Translations under genes and position numbers: made by a program
In this document: piece after piece, positions 25,932 to 34,253 of the stretch
Position numbering within the stretch: the stretch's first letter is position 1
Layout of the letters: each line of letters begins with the position of its first letter
Source: JAYSRU01 sp043720875
GTDB lineage: Bacteria; Bacteroidota; Bacteroidia; Flavobacteriales_D; Crocinitomicaceae
Length of the DNA: 53,004 bases
NCBI GenBank assembly: GCA_043720875.1
Contig: JAYSRU010000007.1
Location: forward strand, 1-53,004
Direction: 5' to 3'
Notes under the pieces: generated by a model
Databases searched by the model: none
Told to the model about the DNA's origin: nothing
What the model saw: only the letters and a program-made list of their open reading frames with translations

Positions 25932-26447
25932 ATGAATCCGAAAAAAGCATCTGAAAGTTTAGCCCAAGCTACAAAAATTGTTTTACCGAATGACACCAAT
26001 CCACATGGTAACTTGTTTGGAGGTCAATTATTGGCGTGGATGGATGAAATTGCAAGTATTTCTGCGCATCGGCATTGTAGGAGGGTTGTAGTAACTGCAT
26101 CTATCAATAGTGTTTCTTTTCAAGAGCCAATTCCACATTCTGCAATCGTAACGTTAATTGCTCAAGTATCTCGTGCTTTTAATTCATCGATGGAAGTATT
26201 TATTGATGTTTTTGTTGAGAATCAAGTAACTGGAAAAAGCCACAAAAGTAATGAAGCTATTTATACATTCGTAGCGGTGGATCAAAATGGTGGGCCAATC
26301 CAAGTGCCACCGATTTTGGCCGAAACAGATGAGGAGAAATCTCGCTTTGAAGGTGCCTTGAGAAGAAAGCAATTGAGTTTGATTTTAGCAGGAAAAATGA
26401 AATCAAGCGAAGCTACTGAATTGAAAGCTTTGTTTTTAGCGGAGTAA
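25932..26447 (+). CDS. Acyl-CoA thioesterase (hotdog fold)
   Basis: A 171-residue cytosolic enzyme hydrolysing acyl-CoA to free acid and CoA. The hotdog signature is PNDTNPHGNLFGGQLLAW-MDEI, with the Asn/Asp-His-Gly-Asn site at residues about 20-35; FQEPIPHSAIVTLIAQVSR and a FVAVDQNG strand follow. This matches YciA/BFIT-like 4HBT proteins acting on medium- or long-chain acyl-CoA. The C-terminal 40 residues are a helical, charged extension. The 3' end overlaps the convergent glycosyltransferase by 12 bases. Confidence 0.92.
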   Translation: MNPKKASESLAQATKIVLPNDTNPHGNLFGGQLLAWMDEIASISAHRHCRRVVVTASINSVSFQEPIPHSAIVTLIAQVSRAFNSSMEVFIDVFVENQVTGKSHKSNEAIYTFVAVDQNGGPIQVPPILAETDEEKSRFEGALRRKQLSLILAGKMKSSEATELKALFLAE

Positions 26448-27419
26448 TAAATCGTTAGCGATTGCTCGATCATCTTGCTTCTGCATGCAATCGAAATGTT
26501 GCTTTGGACATGACGTGAATCCAATTTTTGAACAAGGTCTGCACTTTAAGTTAGGCACCTCATGAATAGTATTTTTGACAGAATTACTGGGATCGTAAGC
26601 ATACATGCCGAAATCAGGAATTGTATTACCCCAAACGGATATAACAGGTGTTTTATAGCAACTTGCAATATGCATTAGGCCTGTGTCACCTGTTAAAAGT
26701 GCCCTTGATTTACTTACTATATAGGCGGATTGTCGCAAATTGTACTTCCCGCAAGTAACTAAAATTTGATGTCGAGCTAAAAGATTTTTCAAGGTTTCCG
26801 CGCGGTCAAGATCTGCTGGCCCACCCAATAATACGATAGGGAGTGTTTGTTTTTCCAATACTTTTTGAAGCAGCGTTAAGGGCATTTGTTTCGTTTCAAA
26901 TTGTGTTCCCATCGCCACTGTTAGGTAATCGGTGTGCAAATCTAACGCATCGATTTGTTGAATGCTATCTGTTTCAAGTAATATTAAATCGCAGGGCAAT
27001 TGGTCGTTTTTGACACCTAATGAGCGCACAGTTTCGAAATAGCGTTCTACTATATGCTTTTTGGGCATTTTATTGATTTTAAACTTTACCAAAAAAAACT
27101 TTTTTATATTTTCCTTAGGAAAAGAAATCATCTTCACTTTTAAGAACCATTTTAAACGTAACGTTCTTAAATTGTGGTGTAAATCTACTATTAAATCGAA
27201 TTTCTCAGCTTTGAGCTCGTCTCCGATTTCCTGGTGAGATTTAGAAATTGTGTGAATTTTAGTGAGATAGGGATTTGTTTCCATCAGAACGGTAAACGTT
27301 TTTTTGGTTAAATAATGGAGTTCTACATCTTCGCCATAGTGTTTTTTTAAGCACCGAATAACCGGGGTTGTGAGCACAATGTCACCGATAGAACTGAAAC
27401 GAACAATTAAAATTTTCAC
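26436..27419 (-). CDS. Glycosyltransferase family 9 (heptosyltransferase-like)
   Basis: A 327-residue GT-B glycosyltransferase of the ADP-heptose:LPS heptosyltransferase family, acting at the cytosolic face of the inner membrane on lipopolysaccharide or a surface glycan. The N-terminal block ILIVRFSSIGDIVLTTPVIR is diagnostic. The nucleotide-binding half includes LLGGPADLDRAE and LLTGDTGLMHIASCYKTPVISVWG. The start is GTG at 27417-27419; a TACTTTTG promoter box ends only 4 bases before it, so the mRNA may have no leader. Donor and acceptor are unknown. Four Cys cluster near the C-terminus (LKCRPCSKIGFTSC), as is common in this family. Confidence 0.93.
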   Translation of the reverse strand: MKILIVRFSSIGDIVLTTPVIRCLKKHYGEDVELHYLTKKTFTVLMETNPYLTKIHTISKSHQEIGDELKAEKFDLIVDLHHNLRTLRLKWFLKVKMISFPKENIKKFFLVKFKINKMPKKHIVERYFETVRSLGVKNDQLPCDLILLETDSIQQIDALDLHTDYLTVAMGTQFETKQMPLTLLQKVLEKQTLPIVLLGGPADLDRAETLKNLLARHQILVTCGKYNLRQSAYIVSKSRALLTGDTGLMHIASCYKTPVISVWGNTIPDFGMYAYDPSNSVKNTIHEVPNLKCRPCSKIGFTSCPKQHFDCMQKQDDRAIANDLLLR

Positions 27420-27423
27420 GAAT

Positions 27424-27431
27424 CAAAAGTA
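27424..27431 (-). promoter_or_regulatory. -7 promoter box of the glycosyltransferase gene, possibly leaderless
   Basis: TACTTTTG on the minus strand, 4 bases before the GTG start. With the usual distance to the transcription start, RNA would begin at or next to the start codon. Confidence 0.45.
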
Positions 27432-27670
27432 CAATTAAAAATAGTTTTATTCTTTTCTACGAAAACTCAATATGAATACTACAAGAAATTCACAGTTATA
27501 ATTTAGCCTAAGAAGACTAGTGCAATTTAGCGAATCGAGGCTTAAGATTGGTGTAGGTGACTCAAATTGAGGCATTCTACAAATTTCGCTGCTGAATTAA
27601 CCTTTAATAATGACGAAGTAGGGTTTTTAAAATAACGAAAAGTTGTGGCTTATGCAACGGTCTTAAATTC

Positions 27671-27678
27671 TATATTTG
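27671..27678 (+). promoter_or_regulatory. -7 promoter box of tatD, possibly leaderless
   Basis: TATATTTG lies 4 bases before the tatD ATG at 27683. A TTG at 27643-27645 is 25 bases upstream, longer than the usual spacer. Confidence 0.45.
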
Positions 27679-27682
27679 CGTT

Positions 27683-28462
27683 ATGTTTATAGATACACAC
27701 GCACACTTGTATGCCAACGAATTTGATGAAGATCGTTCGGAAATGCTTGATCGTGCACTTAATGCTGGCATCACTCAAATGCTTTTGCCAAATATTGACG
27801 CTGATTCTATACCTGGAATGCACCAATTGATGGAAAATTATCCAGCACAAATTAAAGGGATGATGGGTTTACATCCAGCGTATGTTAAAGCTGATGTTGC
27901 CCAACAACTCGAACAAATTGAACATTATTTATTTAATCAAACAACATTTAAGTATTGCGCTGTTGGCGAAATTGGGATGGATCTATATTGGGATAAAACT
28001 TTTGTTGAACAACAAAAAGTGGCATTTCAAACACAAGTAAGATGGGCCAAAAAACTAGGCTTGCCAATTGCAATACACGCACGTAAGGCTTTTCAAGAAA
28101 TTTATGAAATACTAGACCAAGAAAATGATGCTAGCCTGAAAGGAGTTTTTCATTGTTTTGGTGGATCAAAGCAAGATGCAAAGAAGATAATGGAATATGG
28201 AGGATTCAAGTTGGGTATTGGCGGAGTTTTAACGTATAAAAATGCTGGACTTATGAATGTTTTGGAACATGTTCCTTTAACGCAATTAGTGTTGGAAACC
28301 GATGCGCCTTATTTGTCGCCTGATCCAATGCGCGGCAAACGAAACGAACCAAGTTACATTCCCTTTATTGCAGAAAAATTGACTGCAATTTATCAAATTT
28401 CGGTGGAAGAAATCGGTAAGGCCACCACTAAAAATGCGAAGGAATTGTTTCAATTAATTTAA
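27683..28462 (+). CDS. tatD: TatD-family metal-dependent hydrolase
   Basis: A 259-residue TIM-barrel hydrolase of the amidohydrolase superfamily, described in relatives as a DNase/3'-5' exonuclease acting in repair and DNA turnover. The metal ligands are visible: FIDTHAHLY (residues 2-10), the Glu in VGEIGMDLYW (about 95-104), HARKAF (about 134), FHCFGG (about 156) and the Asp of LETDAPYL (about 206). Its promoter box lies almost on the start codon. ansA follows after 6 bases, so the two form an operon. Confidence 0.94.
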   Translation: MFIDTHAHLYANEFDEDRSEMLDRALNAGITQMLLPNIDADSIPGMHQLMENYPAQIKGMMGLHPAYVKADVAQQLEQIEHYLFNQTTFKYCAVGEIGMDLYWDKTFVEQQKVAFQTQVRWAKKLGLPIAIHARKAFQEIYEILDQENDASLKGVFHCFGGSKQDAKKIMEYGGFKLGIGGVLTYKNAGLMNVLEHVPLTQLVLETDAPYLSPDPMRGKRNEPSYIPFIAEKLTAIYQISVEEIGKATTKNAKELFQLI

Positions 28463-28468
28463 TAGAAA

Positions 28469-29521
28469 ATGAAAAATCAATCGACAATTAACCAAGCGAA
28501 TGTGTTGCTCATTTATACTGGAGGTACAATCGGCATGATAAACGATCCAATTTCTGGTGCGTTAAAAGCTTTCGATTTTAGCCATTTGCATGAACAAATT
28601 CCGGAACTCAAAAGAATGCCTTTAACGCTAAGCTCAGTTTCTTTTGCATTTCCCATTGATTCTTCAGAAATGAATCCGGAACATTGGATAAAATTAGGAG
28701 AAATAATTTCAGAACATTATAATCAGTATGACGGCTTCGTAATTCTGCATGGAACAGATACAATGGCGTTTACAGCCTCTGCTTTGAGTTTTATGTTTGA
28801 CGGATTAAAGAAACCTGTTATCTTAACTGGTTCTCAATTGCCGATGGGAACATTGCGCACAGATGGGAAAGAAAATTTATTAACAGCCATTGAAATTGCG
28901 GCAGCCAAGAATAGTGAAGGTCAGGCCATGGTCCAAGAGGTTGCCGTTTACTTCGAGTTTTCTTTGTTTAGAGGAAACCGTTGTTCTAAGATATCCGCAA
29001 CAGAATTTGATGCCTTTGCTAGTCCGAATTACCCAAAACTAGTTCAAGCTGGGGTAAATTTAAGGTATGATTCGGATAAACTTTGGAAGAGTGAAGCTAC
29101 AGAATTTAAAATATGCAAAGAATTTGACACGCGAATAGCACTGCTAAAAATATTTCCAGGGTTCAATGCAACATTGTTTTCAGGAATTTTCGACGTTGAA
29201 AAAATAAAAATTGTAATAATTGAAAGTTTTGGAGCCGGAAATATGCCAAGTGACACTCAATTCATGCAACTGATTAAAAAATATATTGACGCGGGTGGAA
29301 TTGTTTTAAACATCACCCAATGTAGCTCTGGGAATGTGGAGCAAGGGAAGTATGCAACAAGTTCATTTTTGCAGGAAGTTGGCGCTATCAGCGGGAATGA
29401 CCTCACAACAGAGGCCGCAGTAACTAAATGTATGCACCTACTTGCGGCGTGTAAAAGTGTCGAAATATTGCGAAATGAATTGGGTAAAAACCTCCGTGGT
29501 GAAATCACTTTACTCAATTAA
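28469..29521 (+). CDS. ansA: Type I (cytosolic) L-asparaginase
   Basis: A 350-residue enzyme hydrolysing L-asparagine to aspartate and ammonia. The two catalytic Thr regions are intact: YTGGTIG with Thr20 and HGTDTM with Thr96-Asp97; LTGSQLPMGTLRTDGKENL near residue 120 is family-typical. There is no signal peptide, consistent with the cytosolic type I enzyme. It lies 6 bases downstream of tatD. No terminator is obvious before the tRNA-Ser gene 66 bases later. Confidence 0.94.
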   Translation: MKNQSTINQANVLLIYTGGTIGMINDPISGALKAFDFSHLHEQIPELKRMPLTLSSVSFAFPIDSSEMNPEHWIKLGEIISEHYNQYDGFVILHGTDTMAFTASALSFMFDGLKKPVILTGSQLPMGTLRTDGKENLLTAIEIAAAKNSEGQAMVQEVAVYFEFSLFRGNRCSKISATEFDAFASPNYPKLVQAGVNLRYDSDKLWKSEATEFKICKEFDTRIALLKIFPGFNATLFSGIFDVEKIKIVIIESFGAGNMPSDTQFMQLIKKYIDAGGIVLNITQCSSGNVEQGKYATSSFLQEVGAISGNDLTTEAAVTKCMHLLAACKSVEILRNELGKNLRGEITLLN

Positions 29522-29587
29522 ATAAACTTTATACACAAAGAATGAAAATGTAAAATAAAAAAATTAGTACTTTAGCACCCAATATCG

Positions 29588-29675
29588 GGAGAGATGTCCG
29601 AGTGGTTTAAGGAGCACGCCTGGAAAGTGTGTATACGCCACAAGTGTATCGAGGGTTCGAATCCCTCTCTCTCCG
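29588..29675 (+). tRNA. tRNA-Ser (anticodon GGA)
   Basis: An 88-base class II tRNA with a long variable arm. The acceptor stem GGAGAGA pairs with TCTCTCC and the discriminator is G. The anticodon loop CTGGAAA gives anticodon GGA, reading UCC and UCU. The T arm contains GGTTCGAATCC. CCA is not encoded. exbB starts 82 bases downstream. Confidence 0.97.
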
Positions 29676-29757
29676 CAGAGAGACTTGAAAAATTTGTAAC
29701 AGTAGAATAATAAATAAATAAGTTAAACCAAAAAAGTAAGTAACAAAACCCAAGAAA

Positions 29758-30591
29758 ATGAAAAAATTAATTGGATCTTTATCTATCGCAGCTCTAATCG
29801 CATTTGGAGCAAACAATGTAAGTTATGCTACTCCAGCTGAGGACTCTATTGCTGCTGCACAAAAAACAGCTGATGAAGCTGCTGCTGTTGCCGCTGCTGC
29901 TGCTAAGCCATCTGGTGACGTTGAAAAAGTAATTGAAGAAAAGAAAGTAGAACTTACTTTCATGCAAACGATTAAACAAAAGTACATTGAGGGGGATCCA
30001 TTATGGATGACTCCAGTATTAATTGCAATGATTATTGGTATTGCACTTGCAATTGAGCGTATCGTTTTCTTGAACGTTTCTACCATCAATACACGTAAAT
30101 TTTTAGAAGATGTTGAACGCGAACTTACTACAAATGGCGTTGCTTCTGCAAAAGAATTATGTCGTAACACTCGTGGACCAATTGCATCAATTTTCTACCA
30201 AGGTTTGGATCGTACAGAAGAAGGAATTGATATGGTTGAAAAATCAGTTGTTGCTTACGGTGGCGTTCAAATGGGTCAATTAGAAAAAGGTCTTTCATGG
30301 ATCTCTTTATTCATTGCACTTTCTCCAATGTTAGGTTTCTTAGGAACTGTAATTGGAATGATCCAGGCATTTGATAAAATTGTATCTGATGGTCAGGTTT
30401 CTCCAACAACAGTTGCGGGTGGTATTAAGGTAGCACTTTTAACAACGGTATTTGGTTTGATTTCAGCGATGTTCTTACAGTTGTTTTATAACTACATTAC
30501 ATCTAAGATTGATAGTATTGTTAACGAAATGGAAGATGCTTCTATTACTTTAATTGATATGTTGTTGAAGCATAAAATTGCTAAAGTATAA
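29758..30591 (+). CDS. exbB: ExbB/TolQ-family proton channel protein
   Basis: A 277-residue inner-membrane protein of the MotA/TolQ/ExbB family, which uses the proton gradient with ExbD to drive TonB. It carries an extra N-terminal region: a signal-like segment (1-25) followed by an Ala-rich linker (about 30-55). Three membrane segments follow, near 80-102, 180-205 and 215-240, including LSPMLGFLGTVIGMIQAF and the PTTVAGGIKVALLTTVFGL stretch that lines the channel. It is the first gene of a four-gene operon with the 158-aa membrane protein and two exbD genes (gaps of 24, 10 and 23 bases). The receptor partner could be the TonB-dependent protein at 7130. Confidence 0.93.
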   Translation: MKKLIGSLSIAALIAFGANNVSYATPAEDSIAAAQKTADEAAAVAAAAAKPSGDVEKVIEEKKVELTFMQTIKQKYIEGDPLWMTPVLIAMIIGIALAIERIVFLNVSTINTRKFLEDVERELTTNGVASAKELCRNTRGPIASIFYQGLDRTEEGIDMVEKSVVAYGGVQMGQLEKGLSWISLFIALSPMLGFLGTVIGMIQAFDKIVSDGQVSPTTVAGGIKVALLTTVFGLISAMFLQLFYNYITSKIDSIVNEMEDASITLIDMLLKHKIAKV

Positions 30592-30615
30592 TTTTCATTT
30601 TTTAAAAATTTAATA

Positions 30616-31092
30616 ATGAATCAAAAAAAATTAAACCAACTTGGCCTTTTTATTAAAGTAGGTCTCGTATTAATTGGTGTGATATGTTGTTTGATGGTAA
30701 TTGGAATTCCCAATGACCAAAACATGTCATTGACTGAGCTTGAAGAAAACCGCGATGGATTCGCAATGGGATTTACAATTTTGTACACATTTGGAGTAAT
30801 CTTGATTACGTTTATTTTGGTACTTGGCTTCTCGTTGTACGCTATGATAACAGATTTCAAAGCGTCGTTGCGCACGCTTATCGTTGTGGGTGGATCAATT
30901 GCATTGTTCTTGGTGTTATATTTTATCGGGACGCCAGATAACAAAGAAACACTTCGTGTACAAGGTGACATGGTGGTGACACAAGGCGCTGTAAATTTCA
31001 CACATGCTGGCTTGATCTTCTTGTATTTGACAATGGCAATAGTACTTATAGTATCGCTCGCATCTCCTTGGATGGGTAAATACAGAAAATAA
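30616..31092 (+). CDS. Four-helix membrane protein of the exbB-exbD cluster
   Basis: A 158-residue integral membrane protein I cannot name. Four hydrophobic segments are visible at about 9-31, 50-76, 87-105 and 130-150, with a short polar loop (NDQNMSLTELEENRDG) after the first and a basic end GKYRK. It has no enzymatic motif. Its position between exbB and the first exbD, with gaps of 24 and 10 bases, suggests it belongs to the same proton-driven complex as an accessory subunit. That role is inference from context. Confidence 0.8.
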   Translation: MNQKKLNQLGLFIKVGLVLIGVICCLMVIGIPNDQNMSLTELEENRDGFAMGFTILYTFGVILITFILVLGFSLYAMITDFKASLRTLIVVGGSIALFLVLYFIGTPDNKETLRVQGDMVVTQGAVNFTHAGLIFLYLTMAIVLIVSLASPWMGKYRK

Positions 31093-31102
31093 TAAATTTC
31101 TC

Positions 31103-31879
31103 ATGGCTAGAAAAGAATTAGAAGAAATTAACGCAGGATCGATGGCAGACATCGCATTCTTGCTTTTGATCTTCTTCTTGGTTACCACAACCATGGAGCG
31201 TGAAAAAGCAATTATTCGACGTATCCCTATTCCGATTGAAAATGCTCCACCACCACCACCAAGTGTTGTTGAAGCGCGTCATATTTTAGAAATTGAAGCA
31301 AACAATTCTAACGAAATATTTGTTCGTGGAAATGTGATCAAGATTGATAAAATATCGGATGCTGTAGAACAATTCTACATGGTAAACAGAGAAGGTGTTG
31401 TAGATAACAATAGCACGTATTATACTTTTGGAACAGAAGAAGATTACAAAAAAGAGATTCCAAATATTAATAAGTCTATCGAAGAATTATCACAACAAAG
31501 TTCTGTAATGGCGAGTCAAATGTTGGCGTTGAAATACACACAACTTGAAACGGCTGAAGCAAAAGTAAAGGCATTGAGCACTTACAAAACGCTAACCGGA
31601 CGTAAGCAGTTACCAGAAATTTGGAACCAAGCGCACATCAAAATTATTGTAATGCCTAAAACAACTTATTTTGTTTTGGCTTCAATTCATGCTGAGGTGC
31701 AAGAGGCTTTGTTTAAAATGAGAGACAGAGAATGTGAGAAGTTATTCAAAACATCTTATGCAAGTTTGAGACGTAAAAATGACAATGATCAATTCCACAA
31801 AGAAGGAAAAGATGAGTTGTATTTATTAGACTTGTTGTATCCTGAGAACATTGTGGAGAAAAATCCAAACAAACAATAA
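31103..31879 (+). CDS. exbD: ExbD/TolR-family protein, enlarged
   Basis: A 258-residue inner-membrane protein with one N-terminal helix, ADIAFLLLIFFLV, whose Asp16 is the proton-carrying residue of the family. A Pro-rich hinge (about 47-55) leads to a periplasmic domain. That domain is much longer than the usual ExbD total of about 140 residues: an Asn/Ser/Gln-rich and helical insertion covers about 95-175, before the typical IKIIVMPKTTYFVLASIHAEVQEAL strand-helix end. The C-terminus is charged. It is the third gene of the exbB operon and is followed by a second exbD. Confidence 0.88.
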   Translation: MARKELEEINAGSMADIAFLLLIFFLVTTTMEREKAIIRRIPIPIENAPPPPPSVVEARHILEIEANNSNEIFVRGNVIKIDKISDAVEQFYMVNREGVVDNNSTYYTFGTEEDYKKEIPNINKSIEELSQQSSVMASQMLALKYTQLETAEAKVKALSTYKTLTGRKQLPEIWNQAHIKIIVMPKTTYFVLASIHAEVQEALFKMRDRECEKLFKTSYASLRRKNDNDQFHKEGKDELYLLDLLYPENIVEKNPNKQ

Positions 31880-31902
31880 ATCATTCCTGAAAACTTAAGA
31901 AT

Positions 31903-32439
31903 ATGTCAAAATTTAAAAAAGATAAATCAGGTGGTGCTCCGGCAATTAATACTTCATCTTTACCTGATATTGTATTCATGTTATTGTTTTTCTTCATGGT
32001 TGCAACCACAACCAAAGAAGTGGATCCATCTGTTGATGTGAAAGCTCCCCAAATTTTAGGTGAGGGTGGTGCAGGTGCAACGGATATGACTCCATTCAAG
32101 CAGCGTTCTGAGGTAGATTTTATCTATGCAGGATTAAGCAAGAACAAAAAATTAGACAATGGTAAAGTTTACCTTACTTTGGATAATATTATTCCTGAAG
32201 ATGAGGACATGTTTCAAAGTACAGGTTTATATTCTCCAGAAGAAGGATTGTTGAAAAAATGGAAAGAGATCAAGTTAAAGAAAAAGCCGATCAAATTCAA
32301 TCTGACAATGGATAAAGTGATCACGTGTATAAAGATGGACAGTGATGTACCAGCTTCTTCGTTATTCCAAATTCGTGAAGCGTTAAAGAAAGCTAAAGCT
32401 CCAGTAATTGGCTATGCAATCGACAACGGAACAAATTAA
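31903..32439 (+). CDS. exbD: ExbD/TolR-family protein
   Basis: A 178-residue second ExbD. The single helix LPDIVFMLLFFFMVATTT carries the key Asp22, preceded by the basic cytosolic tail. The periplasmic domain runs from about 45 to the end and includes PASSLFQIREALKKAKAPVIGYAID, the final helix-strand of the fold. Two different ExbD proteins in one operon, as here, are common in Bacteroidota and may form a heteromeric stator. A strong terminator follows the stop codon. Confidence 0.92.
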   Translation: MSKFKKDKSGGAPAINTSSLPDIVFMLLFFFMVATTTKEVDPSVDVKAPQILGEGGAGATDMTPFKQRSEVDFIYAGLSKNKKLDNGKVYLTLDNIIPEDEDMFQSTGLYSPEEGLLKKWKEIKLKKKPIKFNLTMDKVITCIKMDSDVPASSLFQIREALKKAKAPVIGYAIDNGTN

Positions 32440-32478
32440 GATTTAAAGCATTTCAGAATCTTTTGATTCGAAACATTT

Positions 32479-32508
32479 AAAAGGCTAGCGATTTCGTTAG
32501 CCTTTTTT
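32479..32508 (+). terminator. Rho-independent terminator of the exbB-exbD operon
   Basis: A 12-bp stem with one G-T pair (32479-32490 with 32495-32506), loop ATTT and a run of six T at 32503-32508. Confidence 0.85.
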
Positions 32509-32536
32509 AGTTATATTTAAATTCTAAACGATACCC

Positions 32537-33478
32537 ATGAAAATTCTTTTTTTAGACGCCGTACATGAAGTATTGGCTCAGCGCTTAAGCAAGGTAGGAT
32601 ACGAATGTATTCAAGGTGGAGAATTGAGTAGAGCGGGGTGTGAAGCATTAATGCCATCTATTGATGGATTGGTAATTCGCTCTCGTTTTCCGATGGATGC
32701 TCCATTTTTAGGGCTAGCACCCAATTTGAAGTTTATTGCACGTTCTGGAGCTGGAATGGAAAACATAGATTTAGATTATTGCAAAACGCGGAAGATAATT
32801 TGTTTTAATTCACCTGAAGGCAATCGTAATGCTGTTGGTGAGCACGCGTTAGGCATGTTGCTGTCTTTGTTGAATAAAATGCACTCAGCACACGTACAAG
32901 TGAAAAATGGAATTTGGGATCGCGAAGGCAACCGCGGAATTGAATTGGATGGTAAAACTGTCGGAATAATTGGTTTTGGAAATAATGGTAGCGCATTCGC
33001 TAAGAAACTACAGGGCTTCGATGTTAAGATCTTAGCGTTTGACAAATATAAAACTGATTTTGGTAGCACGCATGTAATGGAAGCAACCTTGGAAGCTATC
33101 TTTCAACACGCAGACGTAATTAGTTTCCATATACCTGAAAATGATGAAACGCGCTATATGTGCAATCAAGAATTTTTGGATAAGTTTCAAAAACCCATAG
33201 TTGTTTTGAATCTTTCGCGTGGCAAAATTGTGGTAACCGATGCTTTGGTTAATCAATTGAAAAATGGTAAAGTTATCGCCGCTGGATTGGATGTGCTAGA
33301 ATACGAAAAAGCAAGTTTTGAAAACTTCTTTCATGAAAAATTGCCTGAACCGTTTGAATACTTATTGAAAGCCGAAAACATACTATTAACCCCTCACGTG
33401 GGTGGTTGGACCAATGAAAGCTATTTCAAACTAAGTGACGTGCTCGCTGACAAGATATTGGCAGTGTTTAATGTTTGA
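32537..33478 (+). CDS. D-2-hydroxyacid dehydrogenase (phosphoglycerate dehydrogenase-like)
   Basis: A 313-residue NAD-dependent oxidoreductase. The nucleotide-binding loop is IIGFGNNGSAFAKKL (about 142-156) with the acidic selector Asp in AFDKYK. The active site has Arg in NLSRGKI (about 228), Glu in the DVLEYE region and His in LTPHVGGWT (about 286). It lacks the C-terminal ACT domain of full-length SerA. Short PGDH-like proteins like this can make 3-phosphohydroxypyruvate for serine synthesis or reduce other 2-ketoacids; serC is not adjacent, so the substrate is open. It stands alone after the exbD terminator and converges with msrA. Confidence 0.9.
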   Translation: MKILFLDAVHEVLAQRLSKVGYECIQGGELSRAGCEALMPSIDGLVIRSRFPMDAPFLGLAPNLKFIARSGAGMENIDLDYCKTRKIICFNSPEGNRNAVGEHALGMLLSLLNKMHSAHVQVKNGIWDREGNRGIELDGKTVGIIGFGNNGSAFAKKLQGFDVKILAFDKYKTDFGSTHVMEATLEAIFQHADVISFHIPENDETRYMCNQEFLDKFQKPIVVLNLSRGKIVVTDALVNQLKNGKVIAAGLDVLEYEKASFENFFHEKLPEPFEYLLKAENILLTPHVGGWTNESYFKLSDVLADKILAVFNV

Positions 33479-33488
33479 GAATGGATTT

Positions 33489-34157
33489 TTACTTTTTCAA
33501 ATACTGTGGAAAATCTGCTTTGTAAATATTTAATCTTGGAACCGAAACAGCCTTCACATAGGGTTGTTCTGGATTCAGTCGTTCGTAATTTTGATGGTAT
33601 TCTTCTGCCCGATAATACACTGATTTTGAAATCAATTGCGTAGTTACTTCAGACCATTTTTTTGATTCCTTTTCTGCAGCGATTGCGTCCTTTGCGATTG
33701 TTTTTTGACGATCGTTGTTCGCCATAATTAATGAACGGTATTGTGTTCCGCGATCATTGCCTTGTTGGTTTAATGTGCTAGGATCGTGAGATCCGAAGAA
33801 AACAATAAGCAATTCTTTGTACGTTATTTCAGTTGAGTCAAACGGCACCATCACAGCTTCGGCATGACCAGTTGTTCCAGCGCAAACCTCCTCATACGTA
33901 GGATTCAATTTTTTTCCACCACAATAGCCAGAAACAACATCACCAACGCCCTTCGTTGCTTCAAAAATAGCTTCTACGCACCAAAAACATCCGCTTGCAA
34001 AATAGGCTGTGTCATTCACCGCAACTTTTCGCAACGCTTTTGGTACTGCGCCTTCTAATTCGCTGGGTTGTTCAGCTCTTGCTTGAATTTCGGTTGAAGA
34101 ACAAGCGTGACAAATACTAGCAATTAATAAACTAGCAACAAGTGAAGTGATTTTCAT
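33489..34157 (-). CDS. msrA: Peptide-methionine (S)-S-oxide reductase, exported
   Basis: A 222-residue MsrA that repairs oxidised methionine. The active site is SGCFWCVEAIF with catalytic Cys57; YCGG, GHAEAVMVPFD, FFGSHDPST and the RGTQYRS block follow, all hallmarks. An N-terminal signal peptide (1-18) ends ICHA before Cys19. The residue at -3 is Cys rather than the usual Leu, so lipidation at Cys19 is uncertain, but export to the periplasm is clear. Residues 20-45 are a linker. The gene is single and converges with the dehydrogenase, 10 bases apart. Confidence 0.94.
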   Translation of the reverse strand: MKITSLVASLLIASICHACSSTEIQARAEQPSELEGAVPKALRKVAVNDTAYFASGCFWCVEAIFEATKGVGDVVSGYCGGKKLNPTYEEVCAGTTGHAEAVMVPFDSTEITYKELLIVFFGSHDPSTLNQQGNDRGTQYRSLIMANNDRQKTIAKDAIAAEKESKKWSEVTTQLISKSVYYRAEEYHQNYERLNPEQPYVKAVSVPRLNIYKADFPQYLKK

Positions 34158-34253
34158 AAGTAAAGTTTTAAATATGTATGTGTAACGAATGATTTACGTA
34201 ATTCTTGTAAGCGTGGTTCTGTTCTTTTCGATATCGTCATATATCCGACAAAC

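Noticed and set aside
27420..27682. Small gene or RNA in the gap between the GT9 gene and tatD
   Set aside because: No open frame with a start of useful length, no stable hairpin and no repeat; only the two promoter boxes stand out.
29588..29757. Integration site at tRNA-Ser
   Set aside because: No integrase and no repeated tRNA 3' end were seen nearby; the exbB operon after it is core-like.
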